NCBI RefSeq assembly: GCF_000502955.1 | Contig: NZ_AYWO01000005.1 | Coordinates: 118,344 to 169,072, forward strand | Source of the DNA: Mesorhizobium sp. LNHC252B00 | GTDB lineage: Bacteria; Pseudomonadota; Alphaproteobacteria; Rhizobiales; Rhizobiaceae | Length of the DNA stretch: 50,729 nt | Direction: 5' to 3' | Shown: piece after piece, positions 11,167 through 20,705 of the stretch | Layout: every line of letters begins with the position of its first letter | How positions within the stretch are numbered: the first letter of the stretch is position 1 | The notes under the pieces: generated by a model | Told to the model about the DNA's origin: nothing | The model's database searches: none | The model's input: the letters and a program-made list of their open reading frames with translations, nothing else | Translations under genes and position numbers: made by a program

Positions 11167-12459
11167 ATGGATCGCATCAGAATTGTCGGGGGCAACAAGC
11201 TCTCCGGAAGCATTCCGATCTCGGGCGCGAAAAACGCGGCGCTGCCTCTGATGATCGCCTCGCTTTTGACCGATGACACGCTGACGCTGGAAAACGTGCC
11301 GCATCTGGCCGATGTCGAGCAGTTGATCCGCATCCTGGGCAATCACGGCGTCGACTATTCGGTCAATGGCCGCCGCGAGAAGCAGAATGAAGGCTATTCG
11401 CGCACCATCACTTTCTCCGCCCGCAACATCGTCGACACGACGGCGCCCTACGAGCTGGTATCGAAGATGCGGGCGTCGTTCTGGGTGATCGGGCCGCTGC
11501 TGGCCCGCATGGGCGAGGCCAAGGTGTCGCTGCCCGGCGGTTGCGCCATCGGCACGCGCCCGGTCGATCTGTTCCTCGAAGGCTTGCAGGCGCTGGGAGC
11601 CGACATCGATGTCGACACCGGCTATGTCATCGCCAAAACCCGGAATGGCCGTCTTGTCGGCAACCGCTACGTGTTCCCGAAAGTCTCTGTCGGCGCCACC
11701 CATGTGCTGATGATGGCCGCGGCGCTCGCCAAGGGCGAGACGGTGCTGGAAAATGCCGCCTGCGAACCCGAAATCGTCAACCTCGCCGAGTGCCTCAATG
11801 CCATGGGCGCGAAGATTTCCGGCGCCGGCACGCCTGTTATCACCATCGATGGCGTCGAATCGCTGTCGGGTGCCCGCGTGCGCGTCATTCCCGACCGCAT
11901 CGAGACCGGCACCTACGCAATGGCGGTGGCAATGACTGGCGGCGACGTCGTGCTCGAGGGCGCACGCCCCGAACTGCTGCAGACAGCGCTCGACGTGATC
12001 TCCCAGACGGGTGCGGAGATCACGCAAACCAATTCCGGCATTCGTGTGAAGCGCAACGGCGCCGGCATTTCCCCAGTCGACGTAACGACGGCGCCCTTCC
12101 CGGCCTTCCCGACCGATTTGCAGGCGCAGTTCATGGGCCTGATGACGATGGCAAAGGGCAAGTCGCGCATCACCGAGACGATCTTCGAAAACCGTTTCAT
12201 GCATGTGCAGGAACTGGCCCGGCTCGGCGCCCACATCACGCTTTCGGGCCAGACGGCAATCGTCGACGGCGTGCCGAAATTGAAGGGTGCGCCGGTCATG
12301 GCGACCGATCTTCGCGCCTCGGTCTCGCTGGTCATCGCCGGCCTGGCAGCCGAAGGCGAGACGACGGTCAACCGCGTCTATCATCTCGACCGCGGCTTCG
12401 AGCGGCTGGAAGAAAAGCTGTCCAACTGCGGCGCGGTGATCGAGCGGATTTCCGCATAG
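11167..12459 (+). CDS. murA: UDP-N-acetylglucosamine 1-carboxyvinyltransferase MurA
   Basis: 430 residues, normal for MurA. It transfers enolpyruvate from PEP to UDP-GlcNAc, the first committed step of peptidoglycan synthesis, in the cytoplasm. Lys22-Asn23 (SGAKNA) and catalytic Cys126 ([13 protein letters not shown]) are present, so this copy would be fosfomycin-sensitive in principle. GAGGGA lies 9 nt before the ATG. An in-frame TTG at 11083 would add 28 residues with no family counterpart and is rejected as the start. It leads the block murA-DUF2948-hisD-UPF0262. Confidence 0.97.
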   Translation: MDRIRIVGGNKLSGSIPISGAKNAALPLMIASLLTDDTLTLENVPHLADVEQLIRILGNHGVDYSVNGRREKQNEGYSRTITFSARNIVDTTAPYELVSKMRASFWVIGPLLARMGEAKVSLPGGCAIGTRPVDLFLEGLQALGADIDVDTGYVIAKTRNGRLVGNRYVFPKVSVGATHVLMMAAALAKGETVLENAACEPEIVNLAECLNAMGAKISGAGTPVITIDGVESLSGARVRVIPDRIETGTYAMAVAMTGGDVVLEGARPELLQTALDVISQTGAEITQTNSGIRVKRNGAGISPVDVTTAPFPAFPTDLQAQFMGLMTMAKGKSRITETIFENRFMHVQELARLGAHITLSGQTAIVDGVPKLKGAPVMATDLRASVSLVIAGLAAEGETTVNRVYHLDRGFERLEEKLSNCGAVIERISA

Positions 12460-12550
12460 GCCAATCGCAAGGCCGTGCGGTGCGGTTGCGCGGACGGGAA
12501 AGACCGCCTAACAGAAGGTTCGGTTATCAACCTTCAGGTGCGAAATCCGC

Positions 12551-12985
12551 ATGACTGCCCTTAAGCTTATCGCGCTCGACGACCAGGATCTGAGCATCGT
12601 TTCGGCCCATGTCCAGGATGCCGTGATGAAGGTCAGCGACCTCGAATTCCTGCCCGCGGCCAAGCGTTTCCTGATGACCATGAACCGTTTCGTGTGGGAG
12701 GCCAAATCCGGCCTGTTTCGCCAGCACAATGAGCGGCGGCAGGCGGTGCTGCATTTCGACCGGGTGCTCGGTGCCAAGACCAACGGCATCGCCCGCGACA
12801 AGCCGACTGAGGTCCTGTCCCTATTGGCGATCAGCTTCATCGAGATCAGCAAGCCGGCCGGTATCGTCGAGCTGATCTTTGCGGGCGGCGGCACGATCAT
12901 GCTCGATGTCGAGTGCATCGAGGCCCGTCTTGCCGACATCGGCGGCGCGTGGGAAGCCAGCTCGCGCCCGATCCATAAGGCCTGA
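12551..12985 (+). CDS. DUF2948 family protein
   Basis: 144 residues (MTALKLIALDDQDLSIVSAH at the start), matching the DUF2948 family that lies between murA and hisD in Rhizobiales. It is soluble with no signal or membrane segment. An AGGTG ribosome binding site is about 10 nt upstream. Its function is not established. The tight position, 91 nt after murA and 7 nt before hisD, suggests co-transcription with these housekeeping genes. Confidence 0.85.
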   Translation: MTALKLIALDDQDLSIVSAHVQDAVMKVSDLEFLPAAKRFLMTMNRFVWEAKSGLFRQHNERRQAVLHFDRVLGAKTNGIARDKPTEVLSLLAISFIEISKPAGIVELIFAGGGTIMLDVECIEARLADIGGAWEASSRPIHKA

Positions 12986-12992
12986 ACATCCG

Positions 12993-14285
12993 ATGGCCAT
13001 CACGCTTCGTCAGTCCGACGCCGATTTCGAGCAGCGTTTCGCCGCCTTCCTCCTGACCAAGCGGGAAGTGTCAGCCGATGTCGACGCCGCGGTGCGCGAC
13101 ATCATCGCGCGCGTCCGCGCCGAGGGGGACGCGGCGTTGATCGAGTATTCCCAGAAATTCGATCGCGCCGATCTTGCTGGATTAGGCATCGCCGTCTCGA
13201 AGGACGACATCGCCCAGGCTTACAAGGCCGCTGACCCAAAAACGATCGAGGCGCTGGAATTCGCGCGCGACCGCATCCGCTCGCATCACGAACGGCAGCG
13301 GCCGAAGGACGATCGCTATAGCGATGCCGCCGGCGTCGAACTCGGTTGGCGCTGGACGGCGATCGAGGCGGTCGGGCTCTATGTGCCGGGCGGCACGGCG
13401 AGCTATCCGAGCTCGGTGCTGATGAACGCCGTACCTGCCAGGGTAGCCGGCGTCGAGCGCATCGTCATGGTCGTGCCGGCGCCCGGCGGCGTCATCAACC
13501 CGCTGGTGCTGGTGGCCGCCGATATATCAGGCGTGTCGGAAATCTACCGCGTCGGCGGCGCCCAGGCGATCGCAGCCCTTGCCTATGGAACCGAAACGAT
13601 CCGGCCGGTCGCGAAGATCGTCGGGCCGGGCAACGCCTATGTCGCCGCAGCCAAGCGCCAGGTGTTCGGCACCGTCGGCATCGACATGATCGCCGGGCCG
13701 TCGGAAGTGCTCGTCGTGGCTGACGGCAGCAACGACCCGGACTGGATCGCCGCCGATTTGCTAGCCCAGGCCGAGCACGATGCGTCGGCGCAGTCGATCC
13801 TGGTCACCGACGACCCGGGCTTCGGCATCGCCGTCGAACAGGCGGTCGAACGCCAGTTGCAGAACCTGCCGCGCGCCGAAACGGCGGCGGCAAGCTGGCG
13901 CGATTTCGGCGCCGTGATCGAGGTCGCCACCATCGACGCCGCGCTACCGCTGGTCGACCGTATCGCCGCCGAACACGTCGAATTGGCAATCGACGATGCC
14001 GAGGGTTTTCTGGCCCGGATGCGCAATGCGGGTGCCGTCTTTCTCGGCCGCCATACGCCGGAAGCTATCGGCGACTATGTCGGCGGATCCAACCATGTGC
14101 TGCCAACGGCACGCTCGGCACGTTTCTCGTCCGGCCTGTCCGTGCTCGATTTCGTCAAGCGCACCTCGATCCTCAAGCTTGGGCCGGAGCAGTTGCGGAT
14201 CTTGGCGCCGGCGGCGATTGCGCTGGCCAAGGCGGAAGGCCTTGAAGCACATGGCCGCTCCGTCGCCATACGGTTGAATATGTAG
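12993..14285 (+). CDS. hisD: Histidinol dehydrogenase HisD
   Basis: 430 residues, the usual length. It catalyses the last two steps of histidine synthesis, oxidising L-histidinol to L-histidine with two NAD+. The family signature is clear (GTVGIDMIAGPSEVLVVADG and DLLAQAEHD), as is the VGPGNAYVAAAKR loop, and the C-terminal HVELAIDDAE segment supplies zinc and substrate ligands. The ATG at 12993 lies 7 nt after the DUF2948 stop, so the genes are probably translationally linked. Other his genes are not in the window, as is common in Rhizobiales. Confidence 0.97.
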   Translation: MAITLRQSDADFEQRFAAFLLTKREVSADVDAAVRDIIARVRAEGDAALIEYSQKFDRADLAGLGIAVSKDDIAQAYKAADPKTIEALEFARDRIRSHHERQRPKDDRYSDAAGVELGWRWTAIEAVGLYVPGGTASYPSSVLMNAVPARVAGVERIVMVVPAPGGVINPLVLVAADISGVSEIYRVGGAQAIAALAYGTETIRPVAKIVGPGNAYVAAAKRQVFGTVGIDMIAGPSEVLVVADGSNDPDWIAADLLAQAEHDASAQSILVTDDPGFGIAVEQAVERQLQNLPRAETAAASWRDFGAVIEVATIDAALPLVDRIAAEHVELAIDDAEGFLARMRNAGAVFLGRHTPEAIGDYVGGSNHVLPTARSARFSSGLSVLDFVKRTSILKLGPEQLRILAPAAIALAKAEGLEAHGRSVAIRLNM

Positions 14286-14291
14286 GCCGGC

Positions 14292-14777
14292 ATGTCGGAC
14301 TCCGATCAAACCCGCGGCAGGCTGATCGATGTCGAACTCGAGGAATCGATCGGCCGTTCGACACCCGATGTCGAGCATGAACGCGCGGTGGCGATCTTCG
14401 ATCTGATCGAGGAAAACAGTTTTCGACCCGTCAATGACAGCGGCGCCGGCCCCTATCGGCTGAAACTGTCGCTGGCCGAGCAGCGCCTGGTCTTTGCCGT
14501 GGCGCGAGAGGATGGCGCCGCCGTCGTCACCCACATCCTGTCGCTGACGCCGCTCAGGCGCATCGTCAAGGACTATTACATGATCTGCGAAAGCTATTAC
14601 GATGCCATCCGCTCCTCGACGCCGAGCCACATCGAGGCGATCGACATGGGCCGCCGCGGCCTGCACAATGAGGGTTCGCGGACGCTGATGGACCGGCTCT
14701 CCGGCAAGATCGACATCGACTTCGATACGGCGCGCCGGCTGTTCACGCTGGTCTGCGTGCTGCACTGGCGGGGCTAG
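14292..14777 (+). CDS. UPF0262 family protein
   Basis: 161 residues ([20 protein letters not shown] at the start, [11 protein letters not shown] at the end), matching the UPF0262 family conserved next to hisD in Rhizobiales. It is soluble with no known catalytic motif and unknown role. It starts 6 nt after hisD. Its stop codon (14775-14777) lies inside the probable 5' region of the following phosphatase gene, which points to translational coupling. Confidence 0.85.
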   Translation: MSDSDQTRGRLIDVELEESIGRSTPDVEHERAVAIFDLIEENSFRPVNDSGAGPYRLKLSLAEQRLVFAVAREDGAAVVTHILSLTPLRRIVKDYYMICESYYDAIRSSTPSHIEAIDMGRRGLHNEGSRTLMDRLSGKIDIDFDTARRLFTLVCVLHWRG

Positions 14778-14779
14778 CC

Positions 14780-15235
14780 CTGGCACCCGGCGGCCTTCCC
14801 CGTTCGATCCTGTTCCTGTGCGGGATGAATGCCGTGCGCTCGCCGATGGCGGAGCAACTGGCGAGGCGGATGCTACCTGACACCATCTTCGTCGCCTCGG
14901 CCGGCGTTCGCGCGGGCGAGCGCGATCCGTTCGTCGATGCGGTGCTGGCCGAGGAGGGTCTCACGCTGGGCGAGCGTCACCCAAGGACGATGGACGATCT
15001 CGAGGACGACTATTTCGACCTCATCGTCACGCTGGCGCCGGAAGCGCACCACGCGGCGCTTGAACTCACCCGCTCGCTCGCCGTCGAAGTCGAATACTGG
15101 CCGATGCCGGATCCCACCGATGCCGGCGGCACGCGCGAGCAGATCATGGCGGCCTACAGGGACGTGCGCGAGCGGCTGAAGTTGCGCATAGGTCGACGTT
15201 TTTTGCTTCCAGAAGCAAAAAACGCGACGGATTAA
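14780..15235 (+). CDS. Low-molecular-weight protein-tyrosine phosphatase family protein, start codon unresolved
   Basis: The catalytic P-loop is ILFLCGMNAVRSPMAEQ (C-x5-R-S), and a C-terminal PMPDPTD supplies the general-acid Asp, so this is a low-molecular-weight tyrosine phosphatase. The first in-frame ATG (14825) falls after the catalytic Cys (codon 14819-14821). No ATG, GTG or TTG lies upstream in frame before a stop at 14669-14671. CTG codons at 14780 and 14765 are the only plausible starts that keep the active site. I use 14780, 2 nt after the UPF0262 stop, with GGCGGGG upstream as a weak ribosome binding site. Re-initiation coupled to UPF0262, or a sequencing error, are alternatives. 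About 151 residues. Confidence 0.7.
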   Translation: MAPGGLPRSILFLCGMNAVRSPMAEQLARRMLPDTIFVASAGVRAGERDPFVDAVLAEEGLTLGERHPRTMDDLEDDYFDLIVTLAPEAHHAALELTRSLAVEVEYWPMPDPTDAGGTREQIMAAYRDVRERLKLRIGRRFLLPEAKNATD

Positions 15236-15296
15236 GCGTGTTCACAAGCGAACGATTATCATATAGGTTCCGCCGAAATTCCGGCTAGAGTCGGAT

Positions 15297-15400
15297 GATT
15301 TCAGGTCTGTTCGAGCTGAAATCTGAATCCGCCTCTAAACCAAGAAGTAGAGCATGATGTCGTCCGAAAACCGCTTCACACTTTTCGGCATCATGCTCTA
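15297..15400. repeat. Rhizobiales-type intergenic palindromic repeat
   Basis: TAGAGCATGATG (15348-15359) and CATCATGCTCTA (15389-15400) are perfect 12-bp arms, with an inner pair CCGAAAA (15364-15370) and TTTTCGG (15382-15388). A second pair, GATTTCAG (15297-15304) and CTGAAATC (15316-15323), lies just before. GAGCATGATG-type palindromes with CCGAAAA centres are scattered through Rhizobium and Mesorhizobium genomes as I recall. It sits in front of infA and may be transcribed as a hairpin. Confidence 0.7.
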
Positions 15401-15434
15401 AGCGCCGGAACTGCCATCCAAGCAAAGGTATCGA

Positions 15435-15653
15435 ATGCCGAAGGAAGAAGTCCTCGAGTTTCCGGGTGTCGTGACGGAATTGTTGCCCAACGCGATGTTC
15501 CGGGTAAAGCTCGAAAACGAACACGAAATCATCGCCCATACGGCCGGCCGCATGCGCAAGAACCGCATCCGCGTGCTGACCGGCGACAAGGTTCTGGTCG
15601 AAATGACACCATACGACCTGACCAAAGGCCGCATCACCTATCGTTTCAAGTAA
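15435..15653 (+). CDS. infA: Translation initiation factor IF-1
   Basis: 72 residues, the exact usual length, forming one S1/OB-fold domain ([20 protein letters not shown], then [19 protein letters not shown]). IF-1 binds the ribosomal A site with IF-2 and IF-3 at initiation. The gene is followed 21 nt later by maf, the usual Rhizobiales order. Upstream lies the palindromic repeat, so its own promoter must be within or just after that repeat. Confidence 0.97.
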
Positions 15654-15674
15654 GCAAAGCCCGACTGGTCCGCG

Positions 15675-16301
15675 ATGAGCATTTTGCAGAAGCTGGTGCT
15701 TGCCTCGGGTTCGCCGCGCCGAATCGAGCTCTTGCAGCAAGCCGGTATCGAACCGGACCGCGTGCTGCCTGCCGATGTCGACGAAACGCCGCTGCGTGCC
15801 GAGCATCCGCGCTCGCTGGCCAAGCGGCTGTCGAAGGAAAAGGCCGAGAAGGCATTCGCTTCGCTGACAATCGAAGCCGACTATGCGCCGGGCTTCGTGC
15901 TGGCCGCGGACACGGTGGTGGCCGTCGGGCGGCGCATCCTGCCCAAGGCCGAGACGCTCGACGACGCCGCCAACTGCCTCGGGCTGTTGTCCGGCCGTTC
16001 GCACCGGGTCTATTCCGGCATCTGCCTGATCACGCCGGGCGGCAAACTCCGCCAACGGCTGGTCGAGACACGGGTGCGCTTCAAGCGACTGCCGCGCGAA
16101 GAGATCGACGCCTATGTCGCCTCGGGCGAATGGCGCGGCAAGGCCGGCGGCTACGCCGTCCAGGGTCTCGCCGGCGCCTTCGTCGTCAAGCTGGTCGGCT
16201 CCTACACCAACATCGTCGGGCTGCCGCTCTATGAGACGGTGGCGCTGCTATCCGGCGAAGGCTTCAAGATCCATCGAAGCTGGTCATCGCCGCGGCCATG
16301 A
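15675..16301 (+). CDS. maf: Maf-like nucleoside triphosphate pyrophosphatase
   Basis: 208 residues with the Maf/HAM1-like start motif [10 protein letters not shown] (residues 7-16), DADVDE-like acidic residues (PADVDETP), the VLAADTVV block and [13 protein letters not shown], all typical of Maf proteins. These hydrolyse modified or excess nucleoside triphosphates to the monophosphate and PPi and affect division and mutation avoidance. It overlaps yacG by 4 nt, so the two are co-translated. Whether it belongs to the dTTP/UTP or the m7GTP subgroup is not decided here. Confidence 0.92.
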   Translation: MSILQKLVLASGSPRRIELLQQAGIEPDRVLPADVDETPLRAEHPRSLAKRLSKEKAEKAFASLTIEADYAPGFVLAADTVVAVGRRILPKAETLDDAANCLGLLSGRSHRVYSGICLITPGGKLRQRLVETRVRFKRLPREEIDAYVASGEWRGKAGGYAVQGLAGAFVVKLVGSYTNIVGLPLYETVALLSGEGFKIHRSWSSPRP

Positions 16302-16495
16302 GCATCGACGACAAGGTGACGCCGCTACGGCCCAAACGCCCCTGCCCCGAATGCGGCAAGCCGTCGGCGCGCGAGACTTATCCATTCTGCTCGACGCGCT
16401 GCAAGGACATCGACCTCAATCGCTGGCTGAAGGGCGCCTATGTCATCTCGGCCCGCGACGACGAGGACGAGACCGACCCCGACGCTCCGAAATAG
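16298..16495 (+). CDS. yacG: DNA gyrase inhibitor/zinc-binding protein YacG
   Basis: 65 residues with a four-cysteine zinc site: Cys16 and Cys19 (CPEC) and Cys31 and Cys35 (CSTRC), followed by [12 protein letters not shown]. YacG binds GyrB and inhibits gyrase in E. coli. The acidic tail ([11 protein letters not shown]) is common in the family. The ATG overlaps the maf stop. It converges on the agaL2-like gene with only 4 nt between stop codons, leaving no room for a simple terminator. Confidence 0.93.
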   Translation: MSIDDKVTPLRPKRPCPECGKPSARETYPFCSTRCKDIDLNRWLKGAYVISARDDEDETDPDAPK

Positions 16496-16499
16496 GTCG

Positions 16500-17870
16500 T
16501 CAGGCGGCTTCGGTCTTGCGCCTCACGCGGGCCCAGGCCGGCAGCCAGTCGCCGTGAGCGGCGAGAAGGTCGTCGACCAGTGACCAGATCTGGTCGAGAT
16601 CAAGCTCGGCGGCGGTATGCGGGTCCATCATCGCAGCATGGTAGATGTGCTCGCGGTTCTCCGTCATCAGCGCCCGCACCGTCAGTTCCTGCACATTGAT
16701 GTTGGTGCGGATCAGCGCGGTCAATTGCGGCGGCAGCTCGCCGATATAGGTCGGCTGGATGCCGGAGGCGTCGACCAGGCACGGCACTTCGGCGGCGCAG
16801 TCGAAAGGCAGCGAGGTGATGCAGCCATTGTTGCGGACATTGCCGTAGATCACCGACGGTTCGCCGGTCCAGACCGAATTCATGATCGAGGAGGCATACT
16901 CTTTCGACTGCTCGACTTCGATGCGGTCGGCCGAACGATAGGCTTCCGCCTGCCCCTTCCAGCGCTCGATCTGCTCGATGCAGCGCTTGGGATACTCATC
17001 CAGCGGGATGCCGTACTTCTCGATCAGGTCCGGGCGTCCGTCCTTGATGAAATAGGGCGTGTATTCGGCGAAATGCTCCGAGCTTTCGGTGACGAAATAG
17101 CCGAGCCTCGTCAGCATCTCGTAGCGCACCTTGTTGGGGCAGCGCGGGTTCCAGCCAGGCTTGGGCGCGCGGCCTTCGCGATAGGCACGCACGAGATCTG
17201 GATAGAGATTGCGGTAGGAACCGTCCGGCTGGCGATGCTCGAAGCTGAGATAAAAGGCCATGTGGTTGATGCCGGCCGAGCGATAGCGGATTTCCTCATA
17301 GGGAAGGTCGAGATCGTGCGCCAGCTCCATTGCCGTGCCCTGCACCGAATGGCAGAGGCCGACCTGCCTGATCTCAGGATATTTCTCTGATATCGCCCAG
17401 GTGTTGATCGCCATCGGGTTGACATATTGCAGCATGATCGCCCGCGGGCAGACGGCGAGCATGTCCTCGCAGACCTTCCACAGATGCGGCACGGTCCGGA
17501 GCCCCCGCATAATGCCGCCGACGCCGAGCGTGTCGGCGATCGTCTGGCGCAGGCCGTATTTCTTCGGCACTTCGAAATCGGTGACCGTGCAGGGCTCGTA
17601 GCCGCCGATCTGGAACGCGACGACGACAAAATCGGCACCGGCCAGCGCCTTGCGCTGGTCCGAATGGGTCTCGGTCTTCGCCTTGACGCCAAGCGTCGCG
17701 ATCAGCTTGTTGACGACGATGGCGCTCTCTTCCAGCCGTTGCGGATTGACGTCCATCAACGCGATCGTCGCGCCGGCAAGCGACGGGCGTTGCAGCACGT
17801 CGCCGACAATGTTCTTCATGAACACCGTCGAGCCGGCGCCGATGAACGTGATCTTGGGATTTCTTGCCAT
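16500..17870 (-). CDS. agaL2: Alpha-galactosidase, glycoside hydrolase family 4 (AgaL2-like)
   Basis: 456 residues. GH4 enzymes hydrolyse alpha-galactosides through NAD+-assisted oxidation-elimination with Mn2+. Seen here: the NAD site ITFIGAGSTVFMKN (7-20), YVNPMAINTWA (149-159), metal ligands Cys173-His174 (GLCHSVQG) and Asn202-His203 (GINHMAF). The start MARNPKITF is preceded by GGAGATTAGC. It is the last gene of the minus-strand agaL1-agpABCD-agaL2 cluster and starts 19 nt downstream of the transporter ATPase gene. The symbol rests on gene order matching the S. meliloti agp locus. Alpha-glucosidase activity is an alternative within GH4. Confidence 0.88.
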   Translation of the reverse strand: MARNPKITFIGAGSTVFMKNIVGDVLQRPSLAGATIALMDVNPQRLEESAIVVNKLIATLGVKAKTETHSDQRKALAGADFVVVAFQIGGYEPCTVTDFEVPKKYGLRQTIADTLGVGGIMRGLRTVPHLWKVCEDMLAVCPRAIMLQYVNPMAINTWAISEKYPEIRQVGLCHSVQGTAMELAHDLDLPYEEIRYRSAGINHMAFYLSFEHRQPDGSYRNLYPDLVRAYREGRAPKPGWNPRCPNKVRYEMLTRLGYFVTESSEHFAEYTPYFIKDGRPDLIEKYGIPLDEYPKRCIEQIERWKGQAEAYRSADRIEVEQSKEYASSIMNSVWTGEPSVIYGNVRNNGCITSLPFDCAAEVPCLVDASGIQPTYIGELPPQLTALIRTNINVQELTVRALMTENREHIYHAAMMDPHTAAELDLDQIWSLVDDLLAAHGDWLPAWARVRRKTEAA

Positions 17871-17889
17871 GCTAATCTCCGGCATATGT

Positions 17890-19557
17890 TCAGGCCACTT
17901 CGAAAGCGGCCCTGACGAGCCGTTCGGTGTAGGCGGTCTTGGGATTGGAAAGGACATCGTCGACGGGGCCCTGCTCGACGATCTTGCCGTTCTGCATGAC
18001 GATGACGCGGTGGCACAGTGCGCGCACCACCTTAAGGTCATGCGAGATGAAAAGGTAGCTCAGGCCGCGCTCGTCCTGCAGTTTGCGCAAGAGGTCGATG
18101 ATCTGCGCCTGGACGGAGAGGTCCAGCGCCGATGTCGGCTCGTCGAGCAGGATGAATTCGGGTTCGAGCGCTATGGCGCGGGCGATCGCGATGCGTTGCC
18201 GCTGGCCGCCGGAGAATTCGTGCGGAAACCGCGACAGTATATCGCCTGGCATGCCGGCGCTGACCAGCGCGTCGCGCACTCGCTCTACCCGCTCGCGCCG
18301 CGTCGCTCCTATGCTGTTGACGATCAGCCCTTCCTCGATGATCTGCCCGATCGTCATGCGCGGGTTGAGAGAAGAGAACGGATCCTGGAAGACAATCTGC
18401 ATGCGTGATCGCAAGGGCCGCATCTCGGCTCGCGACAGGCCGTGGATCGGCTTGCCGTCGAAGCGAATCTCGCCGCGCTTGGTGTCTATCAACCGGAGCA
18501 GGGCCTGGCCGAAGGTGGTCTTGCCGGAACCTGACTCGCCGACCAGCCCCAGCGTCTCATGGCGGCACAGGCTGAGGCTGAGACCGTCGACGGCGACCAG
18601 TTCGCGCCAGTCGGGTTTCAGGAAGGTGCCATGGCGCAGCATGAAGGAGACGCGCACGCCGCTGGCCTCGAGGATGGTGCCGCAGCCGGCGGGGAGCGGC
18701 TTCGGCTGCCCGCGCGGCTCGGAAGCCAGCAGCCGCCTCGTATAGGGATGCTGCGGATCGGCAAACAGCCGTTCGGTGACGTTGTGCTCGCACATTTCGC
18801 CATGCTGCATGACATAGACGTAATCGGAGAACTGGCGCACGACGGTCAGGTCGTGGGTAATCAGGATTACCGCCATGCGCAGCTCTTTCTGCAGGCTGCG
18901 GATCAGGTTCAGGATCTGCGCCTGGACGGTGACATCGAGCGCCGTGGTCGGCTCATCGGCGATCAAGACGTCGGGATTGTTGGCAAGCGCCATGGCGATC
19001 ATCACCCGCTGGCGCTGCCCGCCCGACAGCTGGTGCGGGTATTGCCTGAGCCGCGCAGCGGGATCGGGAATCTGCACGTGCTGCAGAAGTTCCAGCGCCC
19101 GCGCCCAGGCCTGCTTGCGGCTGACCTTGCGATGCACCCTGATCGCCTCGACGATCTGGCTGCCGACCGTATAAATCGGGTTGAGTGAGCTCATCGGCTC
19201 CTGGAAGATCATCGAAATGCGGTTGCCGCGCAGCTTGCGCCGCGCGCTCTCGGGGAACTTCAGGATGTTTTGTCCGTCATAGCAGACGCTCGATCCGGGC
19301 GACACCGTGGCGCGCCGCGACAGCAATCCCATGACGGTGCGCGCCGTCACCGACTTGCCGGAACCGGATTCGCCGACGATGGCGATCGTCTCGCCGCGAT
19401 AGAGCTGGAACGAGATGTCCTTGACCGCGTCGACGACGCCATGCTCGACCTTGAAGGCCACGGCGACATTGCGGGCGTCGATAACGGGCTGATCCTGGCG
19501 TCCGTCATGGTCATGGCGGACGGTCGGTGCGAAGGATACGGCGAGCGCGACTGACAT
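17890..19557 (-). CDS. agpD: Alpha-galactoside ABC transporter, double ATP-binding protein
   Basis: 555 residues with two fused Opp/Dpp-type ATPase domains. The first has Walker A GESGSGKS at 62-69 and signature LSGGQRQRV; the second has [12 protein letters not shown] and FSGGQRQRI, followed by [16 protein letters not shown]. Peptide-type systems usually use two separate genes (D and F), so this is the fused form. It powers the AgpB/AgpC permease at the inner membrane. The start at 19557 has GAGGTGG upstream. It lies 10 nt after agpC and 19 nt before agaL2, consistent with one operon. Confidence 0.9.
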   Translation of the reverse strand: MSVALAVSFAPTVRHDHDGRQDQPVIDARNVAVAFKVEHGVVDAVKDISFQLYRGETIAIVGESGSGKSVTARTVMGLLSRRATVSPGSSVCYDGQNILKFPESARRKLRGNRISMIFQEPMSSLNPIYTVGSQIVEAIRVHRKVSRKQAWARALELLQHVQIPDPAARLRQYPHQLSGGQRQRVMIAMALANNPDVLIADEPTTALDVTVQAQILNLIRSLQKELRMAVILITHDLTVVRQFSDYVYVMQHGEMCEHNVTERLFADPQHPYTRRLLASEPRGQPKPLPAGCGTILEASGVRVSFMLRHGTFLKPDWRELVAVDGLSLSLCRHETLGLVGESGSGKTTFGQALLRLIDTKRGEIRFDGKPIHGLSRAEMRPLRSRMQIVFQDPFSSLNPRMTIGQIIEEGLIVNSIGATRRERVERVRDALVSAGMPGDILSRFPHEFSGGQRQRIAIARAIALEPEFILLDEPTSALDLSVQAQIIDLLRKLQDERGLSYLFISHDLKVVRALCHRVIVMQNGKIVEQGPVDDVLSNPKTAYTERLVRAAFEVA

Positions 19558-19567
19558 CTGTGCCACC

Positions 19568-20704
19568 TCAGTAGGGATCGACGGCGTCGCGCAGGCCGTC
19601 GCCAAGCGCGTTGAAGGCAAAGACTGTGACGAGCACGAAGCCGACCGGCGATAAGATCCAGGGATAGGTGCCTATGACCGAATAGGTCGCAGTGTCCTGC
19701 AGCATCAGGCCCCACGAGATCAGCGGCGGCTTGACGGCAAAGCCTAGGAAACCGAGGAAGGATTCAAGCAGCACAACCGTCGGGATCGCCAACGTGACGG
19801 CCACGATCACATGGCTCATCACATTGGGGAAGATGTGCTGCATGATGATGCGCCTGTCGGTGGCGCCGACCGCCATGGCGGCGCGCACATACTCGATCCG
19901 CGCCAGCGCCAAAGTCTTGCCGCGCACCTCGCGCGACATCTGCGCCCAACCCAATGCCGACATGACGATGATGACGAAAGCAAGAAAGACGTTGGTGGGA
20001 GCAGTAACCGGGATCAATGTCGTCAGCGCCAGGTAAAGCGGCAGTTGCGGGAAGGCGAGCACCAGTTCGACGAAGCGCTGCATCCAGACATCGAACCTGC
20101 CGCCGAAATAGCCGGAGACCATACCGACGGTGGTGCCGATGACGGTGATGATGAAGACGACCGTCAGCGCGATCATCAGCGAGACGCGCGAGCCATGGAT
20201 GGCGCGCGACAGCACGTCGCGGCCGAATTTGTCCGTGCCGAGGAAATGTACCGGCTGGCCATCCAGCGAGCCGAACAAATGCCGGTCCGCCGGTATGAGC
20301 CCGAACAGCTTGTAGGGTGCGCCGTGCGCAAAGAAGCCAAGCAGCCTCGGATGGTCATAGTCAGGGCCAACGACAGGCTGGAAGGTGACCGGATCGAGAT
20401 CCGCCGAATCGGCGAGCGCATAGACCCTCGGCCGAGCGGTGAAACCGCCGTCCTTGTCATGGAAAACAGGCACCTGCGGCGGAGCGAAGCCGACGTCCGT
20501 GACCTTCGGGTCCATCGGCGCGATGAACTCGGCGAACACGGCCATCACCAACAGGAGCACGACAAGCCAAAGCCCGGCCATGCCGGTCCAGGAGCGCTTC
20601 AACCGGCGCCAGACAAGCGCGATATAGCTCTCATTGCCGCGCTGCGGCTTCTCGATTGTGCCTTCGGCGGGCAACGGTGGTGGGAGATTGTCGAAAGCCA
20701 GCAT
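19568..20704 (-). CDS. agpC: Alpha-galactoside ABC transporter permease (DppC-type)
   Basis: 378 residues. It has an N-terminal membrane segment (MAGLWLVVLLLVMAVFAEFI), a periplasmic loop, and the binding-protein-dependent transport domain with an EAA-type loop (AAMAVGATDRRIIMQHIFPN), ending LGDGLRDAVDP as in DppC/OppC permeases. GGAAAG precedes the ATG, which lies 1 nt after the agpB stop. With AgpB it forms the membrane channel of the alpha-galactoside importer. Confidence 0.9.
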   Translation of the reverse strand: MLAFDNLPPPLPAEGTIEKPQRGNESYIALVWRRLKRSWTGMAGLWLVVLLLVMAVFAEFIAPMDPKVTDVGFAPPQVPVFHDKDGGFTARPRVYALADSADLDPVTFQPVVGPDYDHPRLLGFFAHGAPYKLFGLIPADRHLFGSLDGQPVHFLGTDKFGRDVLSRAIHGSRVSLMIALTVVFIITVIGTTVGMVSGYFGGRFDVWMQRFVELVLAFPQLPLYLALTTLIPVTAPTNVFLAFVIIVMSALGWAQMSREVRGKTLALARIEYVRAAMAVGATDRRIIMQHIFPNVMSHVIVAVTLAIPTVVLLESFLGFLGFAVKPPLISWGLMLQDTATYSVIGTYPWILSPVGFVLVTVFAFNALGDGLRDAVDPY

Positions 20705-20705
20705 C

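Noticed and set aside
16496..16499. Terminator between yacG and the agaL2-like gene
   Set aside because: The convergent stops are only 4 nt apart, so any terminator would have to lie inside coding sequence; none was evident.
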